This document shows positions 55,372-64,000 of a stretch of 64,000 nt of DNA, in pieces. The stretch's first letter is position 1; each line of letters starts with the position of its first letter. A model generated the notes under the pieces. The model was not told where the DNA came from, searched no databases, and saw only the letters and a list, made by a program, of their open reading frames with translations. This DNA is from Ilex aquifolium (lineage: Eukaryota; Streptophyta; Magnoliopsida; Aquifoliales; Aquifoliaceae): contig OX637395.1 of NCBI GenBank assembly GCA_951799425.1, positions 4,502,451-4,566,450 on the forward strand, read 5' to 3'. The translations under genes and the position numbers were made by a program.

Positions 55372-57773
55372 GTGGGTCAGGGCCTTGGGGGGCAAGGCCT
55401 TTTGGCTCGTGAGATCGTTGAGTTGGTGGAAAAGCGGATGAGAGACCGCTTTAAGCAACTTGAGAAGGATAATGCCAAGATACAGGATCGGCTCGATGAT
55501 TTCGAGCAGTCGGGGAGTGCCAGTTGGCGAAGCAGCAAGTGGGATGACCGAAGTCCCAGTCGAGGCTATTCCATGGGCGCTAGGTTGGGTGCCCCCGGGA
55601 GGAGCTTGGGCAGGCGCACGGCCGAGAAGCGTAACCCACGAAGTTGGGGAAGGCCTGTTCCCGAGGAAAGATCGGAGTGGGATCACCACAAGGCAAGCCT
55701 GTCCCGGTGGGATCTCCGCCATGGACTGTCAGGGGTTACCCCAGCAACCGAATCCCGTACGGAGTCCACTGCAAGGGGGCCTAGAAAAGTAAGGCCCCGA
55801 GAAGACCTCCGAGCGCGTTTGGATGCCAAGCGCTGAAGACCCAACCCCGAGGAGGATGAAGAGGACGAGCAAATCATCTCCCCGTTCGTACGAGCGATCC
55901 GGGAGACTGAGATGCCAAAGAAGTTCACCGTTCCCCGATTCAAGGTTTATGATGGAAGAATAGATTCCGAGAGCCATCTGCGACAATACAAACAGCTGAT
56001 GTCTATTTATGACACTGATAAAAAATTGTTGTGCCGAGTTTTTCTCACGAGCTTGGGGGACACCGCCATGAAGTGGTACGAGCATAGTTGTTAGTATCGT
56101 ATGATACGCGATACGTATCGTACGATACGTTACGATATGGAGGCAAAACGATACAGATCGTAGTTATGTATCGTTTTTGCGTTGTCTCGTCCGATATACG
56201 ATACGTTTTTACGATACGATACGTATCGATACGATACGAACGATACACGCAAACCTGTTTAAAATTTTTTTTTTTGGATGGAACGATGTCGTTTTGTTTA
56301 AATAAGAGACTGATTTTTTTTTCCCTGCCACTGAAAACGATGTCGTTTTGGCTAGGGTTTACAAAAAAAAAAAATTCCTCTTTTCCTCTCCTCTTCGGTG
56401 TTCGTTGTCTTCCTTGGACCTGGGTGTTCTTACAACGAAGATGATGAAGCACATAACAGCCTTCGATGACATTCTTTAGACTTCACGACGACGAAACATA
56501 GCAGATTTCTCTGTTCCGATGAAGTCTAGCCCCTCTCTCTCTTCTCTCTGTTGTTGAGGACGACGAACCCAGTCTAGCCCCTCTCTCTCTTCTCTCTTCT
56601 CTCCGTCTTCTCTCTCTTCTCCCTGTTCTTCATCGACGAAGGCAACAAAATTTGAGAAGCCATCGATATGAGGCAGCAAAATTTGAGAAGCTTGGATCTG
56701 CAGCTGCAGCTGCCTTTTTCTTCCTTCTCCAGCTACTCCAGCTACTCCAGCTAAACCTGTGCAGTGTAAGAAATTCTGTTAATTTATTTACAAAGTCAAA
56801 TAATTTTTATTTTTTTTTGTATAAAATTTTTTGAATTAGAAGTCTCTTTGGTGTTTGAAGTTTGAATTAGTGAACTATGGTTGTGAACTTTGCATTATAA
56901 TATTAGTGAACTATGTTGATGACTTGAATAGTTGGTGGAGTATTAATGAAATGCTATGTTTTTACGAGTGTATGATTTTTTTTCAAAGGTATATATATTT
57001 TATTATTATTTATTTAAAATTGCACTGTATCTTACGATACACGATACGATATACTATTTTTAAAAAATGATACGCCTTCCGATACACGATTTGATAACTA
57101 TGGGTACTAGAACTTGGCCCCTGATAGTATCAAATCATGGAAGCAAATGACCGAGTTCTTTGTGGCTCGGTTCATCACCAGTAGCAAAAGGCCAAAAGAT
57201 ATCGGTGCGTTGCTGACTCTCAGACAAAGGAGTGGAGAATCCATTCGGCAGTATGCGATTAGGTACTGGGTAGAAGTTAATGAGGTCGAGGCCTGCTCAG
57301 AAGCAATGGCTGCAGCGACATTTCGGCTGGGATTGTCCCGAGACACCGACCTCTACAGGTCTCTTACTAAGAGAGCCCCGGGAGATATGCAGGACCTGAT
57401 GGCTCGGATAAATAAGTATGCTAGGGTGGAAGAAGAGTCCATGATGCCCGAGACTAGGGTCCTAGTACCAAGGAAAAGGGAGAGGGAAGCGCCTACAAGG
57501 AAAGGGGCATCAACCTCGGCGCCAAGCCAATTGTCCTTTCAAGGGGTAAACACGGTCTTCAAAGAACCCATCTATAAGATGCTGCACAAGATAAATGAGA
57601 AGTCTTTCTTTAAGTGGCCGCCAAAGATGCAGGGAGACCCATCATCGAGGGATTCGACATCTCGGTGTTCTTATCACCGGGATGTCGGACACTTAACTGA
57701 GGATTGTAGAGTGTATAAGTCATTCTTGGAGCAATTGGTCCGAGATGGGCATCTCGGAGAGTTCATTGAGTAG
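55372..57773 (+). pseudogene. Gag of the Tat element, interrupted
   Basis: Reads from about 55372 in one frame: a charged coiled coil (EIVELVEKRMRDRFKQLEKD), a TGA at 55834, then the retrotransposon gag core (PKKFTVPRFKVYDG, VFLTSLGDTAMKWYE). A 1,020-bp element is inserted at 56083. The gag core resumes in the same frame after 57110 (IKSWKQMTEFFVARF, LRQRSGESIRQYAIR) and ends with a zinc-knuckle-like CSYHRDVGHLTEDC. A TAG follows at 57771. The gag packages the element's RNA; this copy is dead. Confidence 0.88.
56083..57102. mobile_element. hAT-like non-autonomous element inserted in gag, 1,020 bp
   Basis: Ends CATAGTTGTTA and TGATAACTATG are an imperfect inverted repeat (first 7 bp exact). 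Flanks GGTACGAG (56075-56082) and GGTACTAG (57103-57110) are an 8-bp target duplication with one mismatch, as for hAT. Both ends are dense in cgatacg/gatacgtatc motifs. The middle has two AACGATGTCGTTTTG palindromes (56282-56296, 56337-56351) and a CT-rich, gene-leader-like stretch at 56560-56760 with short direct repeats (gcaaaatttgagaagc). Confidence 0.85.
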
Positions 57774-58346
57774 CCCGCCAGGGGGTCAGCGGGGGGAGGT
57801 CCCACCGTATGTCAGGAAGCGGCAGCCGTGATTGAGGTAATACACGATTGCACAATTGAAAGACCAACATATAAGTCCCTCCGGGCCGACCTCCAAAGGG
57901 TCTTACAAGCAATCAAAGTGGACGAGAGTGAAGAGCAGCCGTCTCAAAGGCCTCGGACTAACACCGAGGTCATCCGCTTTTTCGATGCCGACCTAGGAAG
58001 GTTAGTACTCCCGCATGAAGATGCTTTGGTGATCATCCTCCGAGTTGACAAGTTTGATGTCAGGAGGATCTTAGTGGACTCGGGTAGCTCGTCCGATGTT
58101 ATGTATGACAATCTCTTCCGAAAAAATGGGTTTTGCCCAGAAAGATTTGAAGCAGGTGAGGACCCCTTCATAGGTTTCAACGGTTCTAGCGCCCTTCCAC
58201 TCGGAAAGATCACCCTCATGGTCAGCACCGGGGTCGTCACCGTCCTAGTCGAATTCGTGGTGATAGACTTCGATTCACCATATAATGTCATCATGGGCAG
58301 GACGTGGTTACATGCAATGAGGGCAGTGCATTCGTCCTATCACTAG
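57774..58346 (+). pseudogene. Retropepsin-type protease domain of the Tat element
   Basis: Same frame as gag after one TAG. The active-site motif LVDSGSSSDVMY (about 58074-58109) is intact, followed by FVVIDFDSPYNVIMGRTWL with the family's ILGR-type motif. Stops at 58344 and 58486 separate it from the reverse transcriptase. Its role is to cleave the Gag-Pol precursor. Confidence 0.88.
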
Positions 58347-58514
58347 AAGATTAAGTTCCCCACTTCGAGGGGAGTCATGGAGGTTCATGGCGATCAGACG
58401 GCATCGAAAAGCTGTTTTTACGTCGTTGTAAAGACTGGGGTCAGCAGTCGAGCTCAGGAACGTGATCCCGAGGCGGTAGTGACTAAATAGCAATCACAGT
58501 TTGGTCGGCCTGGT

Positions 58515-59420
58515 GTGGACGACCCCATTATAGAACCAGTCGATCGATCAACGAAGGCCCTGGTCAAAGTGTTTTTAAATCCCAGGGACAAAGAGAGGTA
58601 CTTTTTAATAGGGGCGTCATTAGGCGGCGCTGAGAAGTCTGACATGATATTGTTCTTGCGCCAAAACGCCGACGTCTTTGCGTGGACCCAAGCCGAGATG
58701 ACGGGTAAAAGTGCCGATGTAATGACTCATCGGCTTCATGTAGACCCATCCTTCAAACCCGTGAGGCAGAAAGCTCGAAGAACGACACCTCATCACGCAA
58801 AGGCAGTGGATGAAGAAGTGGATAAGCTGTTAGGGGCAGGCTCCATCAGAGAAGTACAGTTTTCCCAATGGTTATCCAACACGGTGTGCGCAAAGAAAAA
58901 AAAAGGGAAATTGCGAGTTTGTGTGGATTTCACGGACTTGAATAAAACATGCCCCAAGGACAAATACCCATTACCTAAGGTCGATCAACTCATAGATGCG
59001 ACCGCGGGCCACGAGCGTATCTCCTTCATGGATGCTGGGGTAGGTTATCATCAAATTCTCTTGCATGAATCAGATCAGGAGAAGACAACAATCATTACGC
59101 CCCGAGAGATCTATTACTACATGGTAATACCGTTCGGGTTGAAAAATGTTGGTGCCACTTATCAGCGCCTGATGAACAAGATTTTTAAGCAACAGTTTGG
59201 CGTCACTATGGAAGTATATATAGATAACATGCTAGTTAAAAGCCGGAAGGGTTCTGATCATCTCCGGGACCTTGGGGCCACGTTTGCCATACTCCGAAGA
59301 TACGGTCCGAAGCGTAATGCCTCAAAGTGCGCTTTCGGAGTAAGCTCGGACAAATTCTTGGGGTACTTGGTCACCCATATAGGCATTGAAGTCAACCCTG
59401 AGCAAGTGCAGGCCGTGTAA
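58515..59420 (+). pseudogene. Reverse transcriptase of the Tat element
   Basis: Ty3-gypsy RT blocks are in order: WLSNTVCAKKKKGKLRVCVD, KTCPKDKYPLPKVDQLID, FMDAGVGYHQI, FGLKNVGATYQRLMN and the active-site block VYIDNMLVKS. The last normally reads YxDD; here the second Asp is Asn, which would abolish polymerisation. A TAA at 59418 and a frame change before 59576 end it. Confidence 0.92.
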
Positions 59421-59542
59421 AAGTCAACTGATTGACCGGAATGCTAGCGGCCCTCAACTGATTCATCTTCAAGTCTTCGGAAAGGTGCAAGCCATTCTTC
59501 GCCATGCTTAAGGGGGCGACAAAGGGAACTTGAGACGAGGAA

Positions 59543-59940
59543 TGTGGTCGAGCGCTTGATGGGATTAAAGAGTACATGAGGTCCCCCCCGACCTTGTCTG
59601 TTTCGACAGATGGAGAAGTGCTGAACCTCTACCTGTCTGTGTTAGAAGGAGCAGTAAGTGGGGCCCTGGTTAGAGAACATGAGGGGGTGCAAAAGTCCAT
59701 TTACTTTGTGAGTAAGACCTTGCTTGACGCAGAGACCAGGTACTTGTCGATGGAAAAGCTCATACTGGCACTAATAGTCTCGGCGAGGAAACTCAGACAC
59801 TATTTTCAGGCACACATCATAGAAGTCTTGACCGATCGGCCACTCAAGCCTATTATTTATAAAGCCGACATGTGAGGAAGGGTTGTCAAATGGGCTGTGG
59901 AACTCGGAGAGTTCGAAATTAGGTACAAACCCGTATTTCC
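59543..59940 (+). pseudogene. First RNase H (Ty3-type) of the Tat element
   Basis: Begins with a DGIKEYMRSPPTLS segment, then GAVSGALVREHEGVQKSIYF, SKTLLDAETRYLSMEKL and RKLRHYFQAHIIEVLTD, the standard RNase H of gypsy polyproteins. A TGA at about 59873 and a frameshift near 59940 break it. Confidence 0.85.
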
Positions 59941-59954
59941 ATCAAAGGAAAGAT

Positions 59955-60450
59955 CCTTGCCAATTTTATAGTTGAGTTTTCTGCGTCCGAGCCTCCACCA
60001 GAACAGTTGACTTTTGACGACGTTTGGAGCCTACATGTAGATGGATCCTCGAACGCGAGGGGGGCAGGAGTAGGTGTAGTATTGACCAGTTCCGGAGGAT
60101 TCACAGTGGAGCGAGCTATCATATTGGGATTCAAAGTATCTAATAATGAGGCCGAGTACGAGGTGCTGTCGGCAGGACTTGATATCGCGAACTCGATTGG
60201 GGTCAGACGACTCCACATTTTCTGCGACTCCCAGTTGGTAGTAAACCAAATCAATGGCGATTTTGAGGTTCGGGATGGCAGGATGAAGACATATCATCAG
60301 AAGGCAAAATCAGGGCTCAAGAAATTGGAAAAGGTAGAAGTATCCCAAATTTCAAGGGATCATAATGCCCATGCCGATGCCCTAGCCTGTCTTGCCTCAG
60401 CATTGGTCTCAGAGGTCACTCGGCGTATCATTATTGAAAATCGGGAAAGT
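59955..60450 (+). pseudogene. Second, archaeal-type RNase H of the Tat element
   Basis: WSLHVDGSSNARGAGVGVVL, NNEAEYEVLSAGLDIA, FCDSQLVVNQINGDFE and HNAHADALACLAS carry the D-E-D-D set of RNase HI. A second RNase H of this kind after the first defines the Tat group of plant Ty3-gypsy elements. Confidence 0.88.
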
Positions 60451-60499
60451 CCGAGCATAAAAGACACAAAGGCCGAGCAGGTACTGCCGACACAAGTCC

Positions 60500-61679
60500 A
60501 AGCAACGCCACCGGGTTGGATGGACCCCTTAATCAAATATTTGATGGAAGGAATACTCCCTGAAGACATTAAAGAAGTTAGGAAGATCAAACTCAAGGCT
60601 CCTAGGTTTTGGATATCTGCCGATTACAAGTTATATAGGAGATCCTTCTTGGGGTCACATTTGCTGTGCGTTCCCGAGGATAAAGTTGAACCCTTGCTCT
60701 ACGGGGTTCATGAGGGTATATGTGGGAGTCATACAGGAGGAAGATCCCTCGCACACCGAGCGATGTCTTAGGGGTATTGGTGGTCGTATATGTAGAAAGA
60801 TGTCAAGAGCTACGTTCGAAAATGTGATAAGTGTCAGAAATTCGCTCCCATCATCCGACAACCAGCTAGAGATTTGAACTTATTAACAAGTCCATGACCA
60901 TTCTCTCAGTGGGGCATGGATATTGTAGGGCCCCTGATTACTTCACAAAGTGGATCGAAGCCGAGTCTCTGAACCGTATTCGGGATGTCGAAACAAAGAA
61001 GTTTGTATGGCAGAACATTATTACTCGGTTCGGAGTCCCTCGGGCCATCATCTCGGACAATGACACTCAATTTAACAGTGGTCCTTTCTGGGAGTTTTGT
61101 TCGGGATACCCGCAATGTAATGGACATGCTGAGGTTTCAAATAAGACCGTCCTTACCGGAATCAAGAAGAGGCTGGAGAAGGCAAAGGGTAAATGGACCG
61201 AGGAGTTGCTCAACGTGTTATGGGCCTATAGAACGACGCCGAGGACTTCAACAGGCGAAACGCCGTTTGCTCTGACGTATAGGGTCGAGGCCATCATTCC
61301 TTTGGAAATAGGGCTGCCAACAATAAGAAGTCAAGCCTTTGAGTTGGGAAACAATGATCACACACTTGCCAGGGATCTTGATTTGGCTGAGGAGAAAAAA
61401 GAATTGGCATCCATCAGGCTAGCAAAATACCAAGGAGAGCTGTCAAGACAATACCAGAAGAAGGTCCGGACGAGGAATTTCCAAGTAGGAGACTTGGTGC
61501 TACGCAAAGTTGTGGGCACTACTCGGGAACCCACTGATGGGAAATTCGGCCCCAATTGGGAAGGCCCTTACAAAGTAATCGTTGTTAGGGGTACAGAGGC
61601 ATATAGACTACGAGATATGAATGTCAATGATGTAAACCGATCTTGGAATATATCGAATTTGAAGAGATATTACTACTAA
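60500..61679 (+). pseudogene. Integrase of the Tat element
   Basis: The N-terminal HHCC finger is spread over H-x(6)-H (HEGICGSH) and CDKC near 60815, broken by TAG codons at about 60769 and 60795. In the catalytic core MDIVGPL and then DYFTKWIEAES are present, but the residues between are deleted; IISDNDTQF supplies the second Asp; a further deletion precedes PQCNGHAEVSNKT. The C-terminal part (WAYRTTPRTSTGETPFAL, NFQVGDLVLRKV, WEGPYKV) is intact up to the stop at 61679. Confidence 0.9.
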
Positions 61680-61690
61680 GTTGAATCCTA

Positions 61691-62062
61691 GCCTTGGGCT
61701 CGGTCGTTAGGGGCACTGCTCCGAGGGGTGTAAGACTCCATCCTTGGAACAACGCCCTCAAATGTTTAACACGAGCCTTGGGCTCGATCGTTAGGGGCAC
61801 GGCCCCGAGGGGTGTAAGACTCCATCTTTGGAGCAACGCCCTCAAAAGTTTAACACGAGCCTTAGGCTCGGTCGTTAGGGACATGGCCTCGAGGGGTGTA
61901 AGACTCCACCCTTGGAGCATCGCCCTCAAAAGTTTAACACGAGCCTTGGGCTCGATCGTTAGGGGCATGGTCCCGAGGAGAATTAGACTCCATCCTTGGA
62001 GCATCGCCCTCAAAAACTAACACGAGCCTAGGGCTCGGTCGTTAGAGGCACGACCCTGAGGG
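61691..62062. repeat. 84-bp tandem repeat, about 4.4 copies
   Basis: Unit starts at 61691, 61775, 61859, 61943 and 62026 (gcc of GCCTTGGGCTCG). Copies differ by a few bases. It directly follows the integrase stop. Because 84 is a multiple of three, it stays open over four units on both strands; I regard this as a by-product. Confidence 0.95.
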
Positions 62063-62356
62063 ATATAAGACCCAAATACTTGTACATTTTCATGATTTTA
62101 CGAGCTTGGAGTACGAGGAACAATTCAACAGAATGAAATACATTTAACAAAATAAAAGAAGATCATAATGAAAAGAAAGTTTCATTGATCAAAAGAAAGA
62201 AAAAAGGGGGCTATGCATCCCCCGAGGCATACAAGAGAATGAAAAATCAAAAACCCGAAAAATGGCTAAGTCCTAGGGCCTTCGGGGTCCACCGGCTCCT
62301 CCGGGTTTCCGCCGACGTCTTCACCGCCGAGCACTCCCCTTGGCTTGAGCGAGTCC

Positions 62357-64000
62357 TCACCCACGCCAAGTATTGCGTCCAGCTCGGCCTCGGTCCCCAC
62401 ATGATGAAAGGCGGGAGTATCGGGAGGGGGGAAGATCGCCGCTGCGGCTTGCAGGAGTAGGAGAAGGAAGCTGAGGAGAGGAATTCTGATCGGAACCGTC
62501 ACTCAGAGTGATTGATGCGTTCTGGGCCTCGGTCCCCCCAGCCCCTTCGACTGGTCCAGAAGCTAGCTCGGATTGTTGTTGTGCCTCGGGAACGTCAGTG
62601 ACTTCGGGTTCCCAGAGCACACTATGCATTGCAAAAAGAGGCGAGCCAACTTTGACCCTGGCGACGTGCAGGGCCCCGTCCCAGCCATCCTTAACATCAA
62701 TCTTCTTTGCTTCGTCGAAGGCTGGGACCATCTGATCTTGGAATTGGTTGTAGAGGTCCGTGCACGCCTTCCGGGTCCTCTCGGACTCCCCCGCCTTCTC
62801 TACCTCCAAAGCCTCCACCTTGGTTGTCAACTCATTGACGAGGGCCTCGACATCAATCAACTTGACGTTGGAGGCAGAAACCCGGAGCTCGAGCTCCTCC
62901 ATTCTCTTTGTGGCCGCGGCCTCGGCTGCCTTTGTCTTGTCCAGCTCAGCAGTGAGGGCCTCGGCCTTGCGGATCAGGTCGGCAATATGCTTGGTTTGGT
63001 CGCCGACCGTCCTCTCCTAGCCTCGAATGTGCTCATCTTTCCTGGCCAGTGCGGCCCGGGCGTCCCTCGCCATTTGCTTGTACTCCCAAAAACAGTCAAT
63101 TATAACCCCCATTTGCTGGCAGGCTTGAGGGGAAAGAAAAAAATTCAGAAAAGAAGTCAGGAATGACCAAATAATCAAGACAATCAAGACAAAAGAAACT
63201 AAAGCAATCGGCGCACTCACCATTAGATTGGGCTGTACAACTCCTTGCAAGAGCCTATTGTCCCCATAGTCCCGATAGACGGCCATGTCGGCGTCGAAGT
63301 GGAAACTCCCGCTGACAGCCAAGGCAACATCAGGGGAGTGGATGATGGAGTCAGACTCCAAAACAGGTTGTCCCCTCCTGGTGATGGCTCGAGGAGCCCA
63401 CTCAGTGGGGACATTGGGCGCCGGGGTGTCGTGTTGCCACTTTACTCGGCGTTCATTGGAAGACTCGGGCTCTCGGCGTGGCCGGTCTCTCCTCGGCTCG
63501 TCGGACGGGTCCGAAAGTGGACCTTGGTGCCGCCGCCGGAGCTGATCTCCCGAAGGGATCACTGGATCCTGCTACTGTTGTTCTGGTGGTGGGGGTGGTT
63601 GTTGGTGCGGTGGGGGAGGCGGAGGTATCACGGCCGGCGTGGTCCCGGACGGCTCGCCCGCTCCCGAGAGCCTCTGTTGCCTTGCTTTAGAGGTGGCTTC
63701 CAGATTCTCCCTGGTTATAACCGGGAAGTTGAACATGTCGGCAGGGGAGGGAGTGCGCTCGGTGTCTCTGTCTGGGTCAGTCTCGAGGTTCCCTTCTTCT
63801 TCCTCTTCAGAGGAGTGGTCCGCCCAGATTGAAGGATCGAACGGCGGCGAGACTTGTGAGAATCTAGTGTAAGTCGGGTGATAGCCGAGTAGTATGTGTG
63901 TTGCTCGGGCGAAAGGGTCAGCCAGGTTGTGGGACCAGACTTTCAGTAAGTCCTCAAAGTTGACTTGGGACTTTAAGGGTTGAGCAGCGTCGACCTTGTA
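62357..64000 (-). pseudogene. Antisense ORF of the Tat element, open at the window edge
   Basis: On the minus strand one frame runs from the right edge to 62357 with only two stops (TAGs at about 63579 and 63017). It reads: an N-terminal part with YKVDAAQPLKSQVNFEDLLK, a Glu-rich acidic patch (SSEEEEEGNLETD), a Pro/Gln-rich linker (PPPPPHQQPPPPPEQQ), a basic Arg-rich part, PTEWAPRAITRRG, then a coiled coil of Ala/Glu/Lys/Leu (TAELDKTKAAEAAATKRMEE) and a C-terminal Ser/Pro tail. A good donor (ATG/GTGAGT, 63220) and an AG acceptor (63116) bracket 105 nt that could be an intron. An antisense ORF between pol and the 3' LTR is known in Tat elements such as maize Grande; its function is unknown. 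Confidence 0.75.

Noticed and set aside
61624..62020. Repeat protein with a 28-residue period on both strands
   Set aside because: The 84-bp DNA repeat explains it fully, and it lies in the untranslated part of a retrotransposon.

Overview
This is nuclear DNA of a flowering plant, most likely a eudicot. Genes have many short exons with GT-AG introns, the products match land-plant families, and the DNA between them is packed with plant-type transposons: Ty1-copia, Ty3-gypsy of the Tat lineage, MULEs, hAT elements, an Au-type SINE and a LINE fragment. I cannot name the species. All exon models were built by eye from reading frame, splice sites and known protein families; there is no transcript evidence.

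Layout. (1) 2.2-4.3 kb, minus strand: a small prefoldin-like gene of the p53/DNA-damage-regulated (PDRG1) family, 166 codons in three coding exons; its 5' untranslated exon may lie near 10 kb, across a region holding an old hAT transposase. (2) 10.9-13.7 kb: a MULE with long inverted ends and a 9-bp target duplication, with other elements nested inside. (3) 16.7-20.8 kb, minus: a complete cytosolic NAD-malate dehydrogenase (332 aa), with a second first exon inside intron 1 that would give a membrane-anchored form. (4) 22.7-37.2 kb, plus: a complete 14-exon mitochondrial 3-hydroxyisobutyryl-CoA hydrolase-like gene (405 aa), divergent from MDH, with introns full of repeats. (5) 38.6-42.6 kb, minus: complete NSE3/MAGE (236 aa, SMC5/6 complex) with an E2F-type site in its promoter. 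(6) 43.2 kb: Au SINE with target duplications. (7) 43.5-45.6 kb: an intact, very young gag-only LTR element with two identical-length LTRs differing at 2 of 439 positions. (8) 45.7-47.5 kb, minus: a ribosomal protein L15 gene copy without its second exon and with a frameshift. (9) 48.4-49.4 kb: a second member of the MULE family. (10) 51.75-53.5 kb, plus: the first three exons of a gene I do not recognise. (11) 54.8 kb to the right edge: a decayed Tat-lineage Ty3-gypsy element, gag split by a 1-kb hAT-like insertion, a dual RNase H, an 84-bp tandem repeat array after integrase, and a long antisense ORF.

The host genes are housekeeping functions (carbon metabolism, branched-chain amino-acid breakdown, chromosome maintenance, protein folding) with no sign of an operon-like cluster. 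The most interesting points are the alternative MDH first exon with a GC splice donor, the young gag-only retroelement whose primer-binding region has been repeatedly duplicated, and the antisense ORF plus satellite-like array of the Tat element.
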